A stretch of DNA of 64,000 nt from Larkinella terrae (GTDB taxonomy: Bacteria > Bacteroidota > Bacteroidia > Cytophagales > Spirosomataceae). Of the stretch, positions 42,913 to 52,124 are shown in pieces (the first letter of the stretch is position 1; each line of letters begins with the position of its first letter). The position numbers and the translations under genes were made by a program. Below the pieces are notes generated by a model. It had not been told where the DNA came from. It did no database searches and saw only the letters and a list, made by a program, of their open reading frames with translations. The stretch is from positions 186,001-250,000 of the forward strand of contig NZ_WJXZ01000015.1 in the NCBI RefSeq assembly GCF_009668025.1, written 5' to 3'.

Positions 42913-45900
42913 TTAAAATTTCAGGTTAAGACCAAACACGTAGGTGGCCGATGTCATCGGAGTTGCTCCGCCCACAATGCCGGTCGAGGTTTCAGGATCG
43001 ACCAGTTTGTAGGGCGAGAAAATGAAGGCGTTGTCGGCAGTTCCGTAGATACGCAGGCTCGAAATGTGCGCCTTGGTCAGCAGGCTTTTCGGGAGCGAAT
43101 AGCCCAACGTGATGTTCCGGATTTTGACAAACGACCCGTCGTAAAACCGCACCGCGTCAGCGTACAAGGGTGCCGAAGCCGCGTACGGCAGTGGAATGGA
43201 ATTCGAAGGATTTGTGGGCGTCCAGTAATCAAAATTCAGGCTGTTGAACCGACCCTGCCACTGGTTGCCGCCTAAATTGTGAAAATCACTCCGGAGCATT
43301 TGCCCCTGTCGTGCATACACCAAAAACGAAAAGTCGATGCCCTTGAAACTGAACCGGTTGGTCAAACCGCCACTCCATTTTGGAACGGTGGAGCCCAACA
43401 CCGTCCGGTCGTCGGAATTGATGACGCCGTCGGGTTTGTTGGTCAAATTCCCGGTGGCGTCCCGGCCATTAACGTCGGCAATTTTGATGTCACCAGGCCG
43501 TTGTTTCGCCTGGGATTCCGCCTGAGCCGCTTCATTGGTTTGCCAGATGCCGAGTTGCTTGAAATTATAAAAAACCGAGATCGGCTGCCCAATAAACCAC
43601 TGATTGCCAACGTCATCCTTTCCGTTAAACAGGTCAACGATTTCCTCCTTGTTGGAAAACAGATTCAGTCCGGCGTCCCATTTAAAACCAGAACTGGTGT
43701 TCACAACCGTACCGTTCAGCGTCAGCTCCCAGCCCCGGTTGCGGGTGGCTCCGATGTTTTGCAAAACCGATGCGTATCCCGACGAAATCGGTATAAGTCG
43801 GCTCAACAGCAAATCGCTGGTTTTGGTGTCGTAGCGCTCGATGGAACCGGTGATTCGGTCGCTCAGGAAACCAAAATCAAACCCAACGTTCAACGTTTTG
43901 GAGATTTCCCACTTCAGATCGGGATTCGGAATGATGCTCAAGCCGTAACCATAACCGGGGTCATTGCCAAAGGCATAGATCGAACGACCCAGCCCGCCCA
44001 GCGTCTGGTATGGCGCAATTGACGTGTTGCCGACTTCGCCATAACCCGCCCGCAGTTTCAGGAAAGAGAGCGTTTTGTTGCCCGACAAAAAAGCCTCGTC
44101 CGAAATCACCCAGCCCGCGGAAATCGATGGAAAAAACGCCCATTTATTGCCTTTCGACAAACGCGAGGAGCCATCGGCGCGGCCGGTCAGCGTGAGCAGA
44201 TACCGGTCTTTAAAACCGTAGTTGATCCGGCCCATGTACGACAGTAACCCCCACTGCGTCAGCGAGCTGGTAATGCCGGTAACGGTCGTGGCGCTTCCCA
44301 GATCATAGAACGAAGAGGTTTCGATCGGAATATCCCGCCCGCTCGCGCTCGACGATTCAAAGCGGTTTTTCTGCGTGCTGAACAGCCCGACCACATTGAG
44401 CGAATGCACCCCGAATTTCTTGTTGTAACTCAGCAGATTCTCAAGCGTGTATGCAAAATTCTGCTGATTTTCGACGGTCGCCGTGCTGGCGCTTCCGGCC
44501 AGCGTGCCGTTGTAATTTCCCCGGCGATACGTGCTGAAATCCGGACCGTAGTTCAGGCGGTACGTCAGTCCTTCGGCTAGGGTATATTCGCCGAAAATCG
44601 TGGCAAAAATCCGGTATTTCTTCCGTTCGTCCACGAACTGATTCGGCTGGTATTCCAGCAACGGGCTGGTAATGTTGCCCTCGCGCGGGTTCGGATACGC
44701 CAGAAAACCGCCATTGGCGTCGTACGGGGCCACGAGGGGCGAAAACGTCAGAGCGTTGGTATACGGCGCGTTGGCCATTAGGTTCTGCAAATCGGTCGAA
44801 ACCGTGGCGCTCACCCCGAGTCGGATTCGCTCGGTCAGTTTGGTGTCGATATTGGCCCGAAACGAATAGCGCCGGTAATCGCTTTTCTGCATGACGCCCT
44901 TCTCATCGAAAAACGAGCCGGAAAGGTAATAGGTCGTATTTTTGGCACCGCCACTGGCCGACAACTGGTGACTTTGCTGAACGCCGTCGCGCAGAATCAG
45001 GTCGAGCCAATTGGTCGATAGCCCTTTTGCCAGGTTGTCGATTTCCACGCTGCTGAGCAGCGAAGCATCCTGACTGGCGTTGTCGGGAGCGAGTCCGCGC
45101 GAAATGCGTGCGTATCGGACAAACTCCTCGCCGTTCATCAGATTGAGGTCTTTTTTGGCTTTTTTGACCCCATAATAGCCATCGTAACTCAACACGGTTT
45201 TCCCTTCCTTGCCGCGTTTGGTCGTAATCAGAATCACGCCGTTGGCGCCCCGCGATCCGTAAATGGCGACAGCGCTGGCATCTTTCAGCACCTCCATCGA
45301 CTCGATATCGTTGGGGTTGAAGTCGTTGATATTCACGTCAGTCGGAATGCCATCGATGACGTACAGCGGATTATTGCTGGCGTTGATCGACCGGTTTCCC
45401 CGAATCCGAATCGTGGGGTTGGAACCCGGAGCGCCATTGGCCCGAACAATATCGACGCCCGCCAGCCGACCCTGGGCATTGGCGAGAAAATTGGACGATG
45501 GCGTTTCAGCGATGTCTTTGCTGGAAATCGACGAAATGGCGCCCGTTAAATCCCGTTTTTTCTGGGTTCCGTAGCCCACCACGACGATTTCACTCAGCGT
45601 TTTTTCATCCGTCACCAACGTGACGTTCAGGACGGTCTTGGTGCCGACCGGAATTTCCTGTGTCAGATAACCGACATAGCTGAACACCAGCACGGCGGAT
45701 TTGTCGGGAACCTGAATCCGAAACTGGCCGTTGCCGTCGGTAGTGGTGCCGCGCTGAGTGCCTTTCACAATTATGGAAACGCCCGGCAGGCCCTCCCCTT
45801 TTTCGTCGGCAATCGTCCCGGTAATCGTTTCCTCAGCGGGTTGAACCAGTGCCGAGGATTCGGAAAAAGACGGTTTTGAAGCCGGAGCCGCCGGTAAGCG

Positions 45901-46254
45901 GTTCAGAATGATCTGTTTGCCCGACACTTCGTAGCCGAGATTCAGCGGTTTCAGCATTTCTTCCAGCACGGTTCCGAGTTTTTCGCGCTGAACATGGAGC
46001 GAAACTTTCCGTTCGGCCTGAATCAGGCTGGTGCTGTAGAGAAACCGGACCTTGGCCTGGTCTTCGATGAGCGCCAGCACGGTTTTTACATCCTGGCTTT
46101 GCACCTGAATCGTCACTCTGGCATCTAAAATGGCCTGCGCCCGGATACCGGTAGCCAGGGCAATGCTGGTTAACAGACTCGATAGAAACAGTTGCAGGCA
46201 ACTCATTTTCAGGGCCTTTCGCCAGCAAATTAAGGTAGGGAGATTTATTTTCAT
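42913..46254 (-). CDS. SusC/RagA TonB-dependent transporter with STN domain
   Basis: 1113 residues. Signal region MSCLQLFLSSLLTSIALATG, then an STN domain (about 45-110; VTIQVQSQDVKTVLALIED) that contacts a FecR partner, a carboxypeptidase-D-like domain (about 142-225; TGTIADEKGEGLPGVSIIVKG), the plug (GYGTQKKRDLTGAISSISS onward) and a 22-strand barrel ending in an aromatic residue (YVFGLNLKF). The STN domain marks trans-envelope signalling, and the FecR and ECF sigma genes are immediately upstream. It imports an oligosaccharide with SusD. The start could be 17 codons downstream at the MSCLQ methionine. Confidence 0.96.
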   Translation of the reverse strand: MKINLPTLICWRKALKMSCLQLFLSSLLTSIALATGIRAQAILDARVTIQVQSQDVKTVLALIEDQAKVRFLYSTSLIQAERKVSLHVQREKLGTVLEEMLKPLNLGYEVSGKQIILNRLPAAPASKPSFSESSALVQPAEETITGTIADEKGEGLPGVSIIVKGTQRGTTTDGNGQFRIQVPDKSAVLVFSYVGYLTQEIPVGTKTVLNVTLVTDEKTLSEIVVVGYGTQKKRDLTGAISSISSKDIAETPSSNFLANAQGRLAGVDIVRANGAPGSNPTIRIRGNRSINASNNPLYVIDGIPTDVNINDFNPNDIESMEVLKDASAVAIYGSRGANGVILITTKRGKEGKTVLSYDGYYGVKKAKKDLNLMNGEEFVRYARISRGLAPDNASQDASLLSSVEIDNLAKGLSTNWLDLILRDGVQQSHQLSASGGAKNTTYYLSGSFFDEKGVMQKSDYRRYSFRANIDTKLTERIRLGVSATVSTDLQNLMANAPYTNALTFSPLVAPYDANGGFLAYPNPREGNITSPLLEYQPNQFVDERKKYRIFATIFGEYTLAEGLTYRLNYGPDFSTYRRGNYNGTLAGSASTATVENQQNFAYTLENLLSYNKKFGVHSLNVVGLFSTQKNRFESSSASGRDIPIETSSFYDLGSATTVTGITSSLTQWGLLSYMGRINYGFKDRYLLTLTGRADGSSRLSKGNKWAFFPSISAGWVISDEAFLSGNKTLSFLKLRAGYGEVGNTSIAPYQTLGGLGRSIYAFGNDPGYGYGLSIIPNPDLKWEISKTLNVGFDFGFLSDRITGSIERYDTKTSDLLLSRLIPISSGYASVLQNIGATRNRGWELTLNGTVVNTSSGFKWDAGLNLFSNKEEIVDLFNGKDDVGNQWFIGQPISVFYNFKQLGIWQTNEAAQAESQAKQRPGDIKIADVNGRDATGNLTNKPDGVINSDDRTVLGSTVPKWSGGLTNRFSFKGIDFSFLVYARQGQMLRSDFHNLGGNQWQGRFNSLNFDYWTPTNPSNSIPLPYAASAPLYADAVRFYDGSFVKIRNITLGYSLPKSLLTKAHISSLRIYGTADNAFIFSPYKLVDPETSTGIVGGATPMTSATYVFGLNLKF

Positions 46255-46419
46255 TTAGTCACTTGGTTGGGTTATTGATAATGTCATGCTATTCTCTACT
46301 GCTTTGATCGGGCAAATATACCATGCAATGCCCGTTCAGAGGCTTTTTACTTTATAAAACCGGTAGATTTTATATACATTTTTTCTACGATTGCCAGTTA
46401 ACTTGTCCATATCACGCAG

Positions 46420-47487
46420 CTACTGACACCCTTTGGCGGAAATAACAATCTGGGCATCAACCACTTCGTACCGGCCTTCGATTCCTTTGCAGAGCAGCTT
46501 CAATTTTTCGAAAAGCGGTTCGTCGGTTAAGTATGCCGTTAACAAACAGTGACCAAGCAGGTCCTCATCGTATACAATATCGACACCGTAAGCCTGTTCC
46601 AGCGTTGCGAAGATTTTGGAAACCGGTTCGTCCTTGAACTCAAAGTTTTGAGTCTGAACGGGTAAGGGCTCGGCAACCAGCGTTTTTTTCATCCGAACGT
46701 CATCGCGGGAAAACAGAATTTGCTGATTCGGCGTCAGCACCACGCCTTCCAGTTCGCGGTTGGCCTGCATTTCGTTGGCGCGGCTGTCGGTTCGGGCAAA
46801 CACCGAGACTTTCCCGGTTTTTACCTGCACCACCACCTGCTTCCCGACTTCGGCGGCTTTCACCCAGAAACTGGTGCCCAGCACTTTTGTAACCAATTCG
46901 TCGGCATAGACAAAAAAGGGTTTACCGGGATTTTTGATCACCCGAAAAAACGCATCGCCCGACAGATACACCTCCCGCTTAGCCTGCCGATCGAAGTCCC
47001 GGGCGTAACCGATCCGGCTGTTGGGTTGCAGCAAAACCGTACTTCCATCGGGCAGCGAAACCGTCATGGGCGTTTGGGAAGTATTCACTTTTTCGAGCAG
47101 TGCCACCGACGCCTGATCGATCAATTGCTCGTATTGCGTCGCCGGGCGGTTTTCCAAATACAGCCAGAGTCCCAAGCAAAGCACCACCGACGCAGCCGCC
47201 AGCCACCGCCAGCCCAGTTGAAACCGGGGATTTGGTGCCGATTCAATACGGTCCTGAATGTTGGCAAACATCCGCCCCACCTGCTGCTCATCCGGGTGAT
47301 TTTCGACCACTTCCAGGTCCATCGTCAGCAAAACCGCCCGGGCTTTTTCAACGACGGTCCGCTTCTCCGGATGCTGATCCAGAAACCGCTGCCAAAAGGT
47401 GTCGGTTTCGCGCGTTGGCTCAAACACCCATTGCCGAAAGGTTTCGTCTTTCAAAAAAGCCTCCAGATCGGAATTGGCGGAATCCAT
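46420..47487 (-). CDS. FecR-type anti-sigma regulator
   Basis: 355 residues. An N-terminal cytoplasmic region contains the FRQWVFEPTRETDTFWQRF motif usual in Bacteroidota FecR proteins. A single transmembrane helix (WLAAASVVLCLGLWLYLE, about 89-106) follows, then a periplasmic FecR domain with TVSLPDGSTVLLQPNSRIGYARDF, REVYLSGDAFFRV, FFVYADELVTKVLGTSFWV and a C-terminal FEFKDEPVSKIFATLEQAYGVDIVYD domain that resembles STN. It holds the ECF sigma factor until SusC reports substrate. 77 nt after the sigma gene and 165 nt before susC. Confidence 0.94.
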   Translation of the reverse strand: MDSANSDLEAFLKDETFRQWVFEPTRETDTFWQRFLDQHPEKRTVVEKARAVLLTMDLEVVENHPDEQQVGRMFANIQDRIESAPNPRFQLGWRWLAAASVVLCLGLWLYLENRPATQYEQLIDQASVALLEKVNTSQTPMTVSLPDGSTVLLQPNSRIGYARDFDRQAKREVYLSGDAFFRVIKNPGKPFFVYADELVTKVLGTSFWVKAAEVGKQVVVQVKTGKVSVFARTDSRANEMQANRELEGVVLTPNQQILFSRDDVRMKKTLVAEPLPVQTQNFEFKDEPVSKIFATLEQAYGVDIVYDEDLLGHCLLTAYLTDEPLFEKLKLLCKGIEGRYEVVDAQIVISAKGCQ

Positions 47488-47563
47488 TATGCGGTTTTTT
47501 GAGTAAAGAATTAGATTATCCCTTTATCAGGAAAGAGACGACGAAGCGGGCGTTTAACTCACC

Positions 47564-48160
47564 TCAGGCGAAAAAAAATAAAAAAAAGGCGAGGAAGGTT
47601 AGCAAAAAAGCAACTTTTCGGAGTTTGTGAAGCGCCCGTTGCAGCAGGTTACGGACCGATTGTTCATTGACTCCCAGAATCGTGGCAATCTGGGAGTAGG
47701 TGAAATCCTGGTAATAGTAAAGCATCAGCACTTCGTATTGCCGCAGCGGAAGCGATTTCAGTTTCGCCTGTAAATCAGCGGTTTGGATTTGCAACAATTC
47801 CGCATTGATCACTTCCGTTTCGGCGGCATGACTGACCGGCAACAGCAGCTCATCGGTAGTTTCCCAACGTTCGGACAGCAACTGATCCGGGCGAATGGAC
47901 TTGTGGATCTTCCGACGCAATGACCGAAACAAATAAAACCGGGCCGAATCGACGTCGCTCAGGCGGCTGCGACTTTGCCACAAGTCAACGAACAGGTCCT
48001 GAACCGCGTCTTCAACGGCCTGTTCATCATCGGTTATTTTTTTGCCGTAACTGAAAAGCACCCGGACATACCGCTCGTAGAGCAGCGCGAAAGCGGTTTC
48101 GTCGCCCCGCTTAAAAGCCTGCCACAAGGTTTTGTCATCAGTAGTCTGCAGGCACATCAT
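47564..48160 (-). CDS. ECF RNA polymerase sigma factor (FecI-like)
   Basis: 198 residues. Region 2 is seen in AFALLYERYVRVLFSYGKKITDDEQAVEDAVQDLFVDLWQSRSRL, and region 4 in LPLRQYEVLMLYYYQDFTYSQIATILGVNEQSVRNLLQRALHKLR, a clear helix-turn-helix. The C-terminus adds a short hydrophobic stretch VAFLLTFLAFFLFFFA, unusual for a sigma factor and seen in some Bacteroidota members, possibly a membrane tether or an interaction site. It would direct transcription of the fecR-susC-susD-sulfatase genes downstream. Divergent from the DPP gene. Confidence 0.94.
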   Translation of the reverse strand: MMCLQTTDDKTLWQAFKRGDETAFALLYERYVRVLFSYGKKITDDEQAVEDAVQDLFVDLWQSRSRLSDVDSARFYLFRSLRRKIHKSIRPDQLLSERWETTDELLLPVSHAAETEVINAELLQIQTADLQAKLKSLPLRQYEVLMLYYYQDFTYSQIATILGVNEQSVRNLLQRALHKLRKVAFLLTFLAFFLFFFA

Positions 48161-48258
48161 TCAAGCTCAATCGAATCGTTTCTGTCCATTCGTGGTAAGA
48201 GCATTTTATCCTACTAAACTACTCAACTATTGACAATCTATGCAATCTATTTTTTCAT

Positions 48259-48266
48259 TAAATTTG
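48259..48266 (+). promoter_or_regulatory. -7 promoter box for the S9 peptidase
   Basis: TAAATTTG matches TAnnTTTG, 27 nt before the ATG at 48294. A TTG at 48230-48232 is the nearest -33 candidate, but its 26-nt spacing is long. The gap also holds the sigma factor upstream region on the other strand. Confidence 0.45.
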
Positions 48267-48293
48267 ACGTTGCATCAACAAACACCGGTTTTT

Positions 48294-50492
48294 ATGTTCC
48301 GAAAAACGTTCCTTTACGGCTTAGTCGTTGTCCTGAGCATTCCCGCTTTTTCCCAGCAAAAACAGCGGTTTCAGAATCTACAACAAGCCATTGCAGCAAC
48401 CGGACAACTCGCTGGCTCTCAAGGACCTTCGAGCGTCAACTGGATTGACGGCGGAAACCGGTTTTCGTATATCGGAGCGAACAACAGTATTCGGTCGTTT
48501 TCGCCGAAAGACCAGCGCGAGGAAGTCGTTTTCGACGGCAGTCAACTGAAATTTCCCGGAACTGGTCAGACCTTTGCCTACGAATCCTTTCAATGGTCGA
48601 AAGACTCGAAATACATTTTGTTCCAGTCCAATTTCCGGCCCGTCTGGCGTCGGTCGGGGTTGTCGGATTTTTACATGTACGCCGTTGCGGACAAGAGTTT
48701 GAAACTGGTGGCCAAGGACGCTCAAACCGCCGAATTGTCGCCCGACGGTTCCAGAATTGGGTACGAGCGGGATGGAAATCTGTTCATTTTTGATTTTGCC
48801 AGCCAAAAAGAAACCCAGCTAACCAACGACGCGGCTCCGTCGCTCTACAACGGGCGGTTTGGCTGGGCGTATGAAGAAGAGTTTGGGCTGGCACAGGCCT
48901 GGGAATGGTCGCCCGACAGCAAATTCATTGCGTACTGGCAAATCGACGAGCGTCAGGTTCCGATTTACGCCATGACGGATTACAAGGGTTTTGACGAAAA
49001 CTTCACCAAACTGCCGTACCCGCGTGTGGGCGATAAAAACCCGACAGCGCGGATTGGTGTCATTGAAATTGGCAACCGCCAACAGCAATGGATGAAAGTC
49101 GATCTGGCCGATGGGTACATTCCGCGTATTTACTGGACCTCGCAGGAAGGACAACTGGCGCTGGTGCACCTGAACCGCAAGCAGAACGATTTGAAGCTGT
49201 TTCTGGCCAACGCCCGAACGGGTGACGCGAAACAAATTATGGAAGAAAAGTCGAAAGCCTGGGTCGACGTTTTTGATTTTTTCGCCGGAATCATGCACTA
49301 CTTTTATTTCCCGGCCAATTCGCAGGAGTTTTTCTGGGTTTCGGAGCGCGACGGCTGGGCGCATATTTACCGCTACGATTATAGCGGCAAACTGCTGAAT
49401 CAGGTCACGAAAGGCAATTGGGAAGTGGTTTTTGTCCACAACGTCGACGCCAAAAGCAGGAAAATTTACTACACTTCGACGGAGCAGTCGCCGACGGACC
49501 GGCAGTTGTATGTCGTTGATTTTGACGGAAAAAATAAACAGAAACTGACTCAGGCACCAGGGCGGCACAAGATCGATTTTTCGCCGGGGAGTCAGTATTA
49601 CATCGACCGGTTTTCGAACGTAACGACGCCTTTGCAGGTTGAACTGCGCGACACGAAAGGGGCAAAAATCAAGACGCTGGAAAGCAATGCAGCGGTTTCA
49701 CAATTTCTGAGCAGTTACGCATATGTGCCGAAGGAACTGTCCGGTTTTACAACTTCCGACGGGCAGAAAATCGACATTTCCATTATTAAACCGCTCAATT
49801 TCGATCCAACTAAAAAATACCCGGCCGTCCTCGATATTTACGGCGGTCCGGGTGCGCAATCGGTTTATAATGAATTCAGTACGACGGGCTGGCATCAATA
49901 TCTGGCGCAGCAGGGCTATGTGATTGTGAGCGTCAATAACCGGGGCAGTGGCGGCTACGGCTACCGGTTTGAAAAAGTCGTCTACGAAAAATTGGGGCAG
50001 TTCGAAAGCCTGGATTTTGTGGAAACCGCCAAACACCTGGCGACCCTGCCGTGGATCGACGCGGGCCGCATTGCCATTCGGGGCCACAGTTACGGCGGTT
50101 ACATGAGCAGCTACACCATGCTGGCGCATCCCGGTATTTTCAAAGTCTCGATTGTGGGCGCGCCCGTCACCGACTGGCGGCTGTACGACAGCATTTATAC
50201 CGAGCGTTACATGGGTTTATTACCTGAGAATGAAGCGCTTTACCAGAAAAGCGCGGTTTCGCCGAACGCCAAAAACCTGAAAGGCAAGATGTTCATCGCT
50301 CATTCGACGATGGATGAAAACGTGCACGTCCGCAACACGATGCAGTTGATGAACGCCCTGGAAGATGCTGGTAAAGACGCCGACCTGCGCATCTATCCGC
50401 CGGGTGCCCACGGCGTCGCCTACAGCGGCACCAGTTCGTTGCTGCTGTACCAGCAATACACGGATTATCTGGAGAGGTATTTGAAGAACTAG
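48294..50492 (+). CDS. Exported dipeptidyl-peptidase IV-like S9 serine peptidase
   Basis: 732 residues from the ATG at 48294, which gives a signal peptide MFRKTFLYGLVVVLSIPAFS; the frame is open from 48240, but that crosses the -7 box. N-terminal beta-propeller (DPPIV_N) includes WAYEEEFGLAQAWEWSPDS with the EE motif that binds the substrate N-terminus, and the C-terminal hydrolase has the nucleophile GHSYGGYMS, the aspartate in TMDENVH and the histidine in PPGAHGVAY. It removes X-Pro or related dipeptides in the periplasm. Convergent with the Uma2 gene; terminator shared. Confidence 0.94.
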   Translation: MFRKTFLYGLVVVLSIPAFSQQKQRFQNLQQAIAATGQLAGSQGPSSVNWIDGGNRFSYIGANNSIRSFSPKDQREEVVFDGSQLKFPGTGQTFAYESFQWSKDSKYILFQSNFRPVWRRSGLSDFYMYAVADKSLKLVAKDAQTAELSPDGSRIGYERDGNLFIFDFASQKETQLTNDAAPSLYNGRFGWAYEEEFGLAQAWEWSPDSKFIAYWQIDERQVPIYAMTDYKGFDENFTKLPYPRVGDKNPTARIGVIEIGNRQQQWMKVDLADGYIPRIYWTSQEGQLALVHLNRKQNDLKLFLANARTGDAKQIMEEKSKAWVDVFDFFAGIMHYFYFPANSQEFFWVSERDGWAHIYRYDYSGKLLNQVTKGNWEVVFVHNVDAKSRKIYYTSTEQSPTDRQLYVVDFDGKNKQKLTQAPGRHKIDFSPGSQYYIDRFSNVTTPLQVELRDTKGAKIKTLESNAAVSQFLSSYAYVPKELSGFTTSDGQKIDISIIKPLNFDPTKKYPAVLDIYGGPGAQSVYNEFSTTGWHQYLAQQGYVIVSVNNRGSGGYGYRFEKVVYEKLGQFESLDFVETAKHLATLPWIDAGRIAIRGHSYGGYMSSYTMLAHPGIFKVSIVGAPVTDWRLYDSIYTERYMGLLPENEALYQKSAVSPNAKNLKGKMFIAHSTMDENVHVRNTMQLMNALEDAGKDADLRIYPPGAHGVAYSGTSSLLLYQQYTDYLERYLKN

Positions 50493-50502
50493 CAGTACCG
50501 AT

Positions 50503-50556
50503 TGATTATAAGCACATTAGAAAAGCTACCAATTTCTGCTAATGTGCTTATAATCA
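50503..50556. terminator. Bidirectional terminator with the Uma2 stop codon in its stem
   Basis: Perfect 18-bp arms (50503-50520 with 50539-50556) and an 18-nt loop between the convergent S9 peptidase and Uma2 genes. The TGA of the Uma2 gene (50554-50556 on the minus strand) forms the end of the stem. No long T run on the plus side; A-rich content after the stem on either strand is modest. Confidence 0.65.
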
Positions 50557-51219
50557 GTCTCCAACCTTGATTCCTTCTTCTGCCAGATAGCGACCAATAT
50601 TGAAAGATTGGCCATCCAGAAGTTCCAGCTCCCGGTTCCAGTCCATCGTAAGCCAGGCGTCGGCGGACTGCTCGGCAATCATAATTTGCTGGGTGTCGGT
50701 AAAAACCCAAATCACTTTGCTGGTGCCAAAATCGAGCAGTTTCCGGGTCTTTTTATTGACATAATTGAAGTCTTCAATTTTAGAAATATCCGCTTTGACG
50801 TCAATTTCAATCACAACTTTAGCCGGTACGTCCACATAATGAACATTGATTTTATCCGGGGTCAAGATGCTCTTTTCGTAAATCGCGACATCGTGCGAAA
50901 GGTTATTCCGATGATCAATGTGAACACCTGCTTCGTTAGAGGCAAACCAGTATTTTTTTTCATTCAGCGAGCGAAACATTATTCGCATGAAATACGACAC
51001 AAGAACCCACTGTAACGAGCTTGAACCCATAATTTCTTCCGGTGTTTTTTTCCCCGCCAAAACCGCTTCATACCCTCTGTAATATAAGGGTCTCCCGTCC
51101 AAAACCTCATAAACCAGCGATTCCAGTAGCACTTTCTGTTTAGACGTTTTCCCCATCGATTTGACACCCGGCTGTTTGTGGGATTGTCCAGCCACATTTT
51201 TCTTCTCCAGCGTCTCCAT
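50554..51219 (-). CDS. Uma2-family (PD-D/ExK-like) protein
   Basis: 221 residues. Features of the Uma2 family (DUF820): an N-terminal substrate-like YYRGYEAVLAGKKTPEEIMGSSSLQ, the aspartate in LSHDVAIYE, and E-x-D/K-type residues in VPAKVVIEIDVKADISK, then a C-terminal strand VIWVFTDTQQIMI and LDGQSFNIG. The family has a restriction-endonuclease-like fold and is widespread with unknown roles; many are thought to be mobile-element or defence-related. It stands alone, convergent with the peptidase. Confidence 0.8.
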   Translation of the reverse strand: METLEKKNVAGQSHKQPGVKSMGKTSKQKVLLESLVYEVLDGRPLYYRGYEAVLAGKKTPEEIMGSSSLQWVLVSYFMRIMFRSLNEKKYWFASNEAGVHIDHRNNLSHDVAIYEKSILTPDKINVHYVDVPAKVVIEIDVKADISKIEDFNYVNKKTRKLLDFGTSKVIWVFTDTQQIMIAEQSADAWLTMDWNRELELLDGQSFNIGRYLAEEGIKVGD

Positions 51220-51346
51220 ATCGTATCATTATATTGCAAAATACGGGTTTTCCCGACAAAAAAGAATCAATAGGCCACCTCTATCTTGAATAAGGTTCGC
51301 TCGGAACGTTCGCAAAAGGGGATGAATTTCTGATAAAACCGCCCGC

Positions 51347-52093
51347 TTATACCTCCATTTTCAACGCTCTTCCGACCTCCTTCTGATGCAGTCGGCCGAT
51401 CGGGAGTTCCTGACCGGCGATTTCGATGTGGCTGGGCGACCAGGCAGAAATCTTGTCGATGGCAACGATGTACGACCGGTGAATCCGCAGGAAATCCCGG
51501 TTTGGTAACATGGATTCGACCGAGCTGATGGCCTGTTTTACCACCAGCGGTTTGGCGGTCGTCGTGATGATCTTGATGTAATCTTTCAGGCTTTCGACGT
51601 ATAGAATGTCTTTCGTGTAGACTTTCACCATCTTCCGGTCGGCGCGGAAATACAGAAACGAACCGCGCTCCGGCGACACCAGTTCTTTTTCGACCGGCGA
51701 TTGATCCGGCTCAGTCAGTTGGAGCGAAACCGCCTGCGGTTCTAGGTGCATGACTTTGGAAACCGCCCGCAAAAACCGCTCGAACGGAATGGGTTTCAGC
51801 AGGTAATCGACCACGTCCAGATCAAAACCGTCGAGGGCGTATTCACGGTAGGCTGTCGTAAAAATCACTTTGGGAGGATTCCGCAAACTCCGCAGGAAAT
51901 CAGTACCGGTGAGTTTGGGCATTTTAATGTCCAGAAACAGCAGATCGACCGGCATGGATTGCAGCAAACTGAACGCCTGAACGGCATTGTGGCATTTGCC
52001 GACAATCTCGAGTCCATCGACCATTTCTATGTACGACTCAATAATTTCCACAGCGTGTGGCTCGTCATCGATCAGGAGACAACGTAAATTCAT
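51347..52093 (-). CDS. LytTR-family response regulator
   Basis: 248 residues. Receiver domain with acidic pair D9-D10 in LLIDDEPHAVEII, phosphoacceptor D55 in LLFLDIKMPKLTG, the T in FTTAYREYALDGF and K in DYLLKPIPFERF. The LytTR DNA-binding domain (about 145-245) has LYVESLKDYIKIITTTAKPLVVKQAIS and FLRIHRSYIVAIDKI. It lies 31 nt after the sensor kinase gene. The regulon cannot be read from this window. Confidence 0.95.
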   Translation of the reverse strand: MNLRCLLIDDEPHAVEIIESYIEMVDGLEIVGKCHNAVQAFSLLQSMPVDLLFLDIKMPKLTGTDFLRSLRNPPKVIFTTAYREYALDGFDLDVVDYLLKPIPFERFLRAVSKVMHLEPQAVSLQLTEPDQSPVEKELVSPERGSFLYFRADRKMVKVYTKDILYVESLKDYIKIITTTAKPLVVKQAISSVESMLPNRDFLRIHRSYIVAIDKISAWSPSHIEIAGQELPIGRLHQKEVGRALKMEV

Positions 52094-52124
52094 AGTGGGG
52101 TGTGTATTTGTTGTTGTTCTAAAA

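Noticed and set aside
43279-44022. 247-codon plus-strand ORF within the SusC gene
   Set aside because: It is antisense to strongly conserved SusC sequence, shows no domain or signal, and follows from the codon bias of the real gene.
48819-49568. 249-codon minus-strand ORF within the S9 peptidase gene
   Set aside because: Antisense shadow of the beta-propeller region; no recognisable motif.
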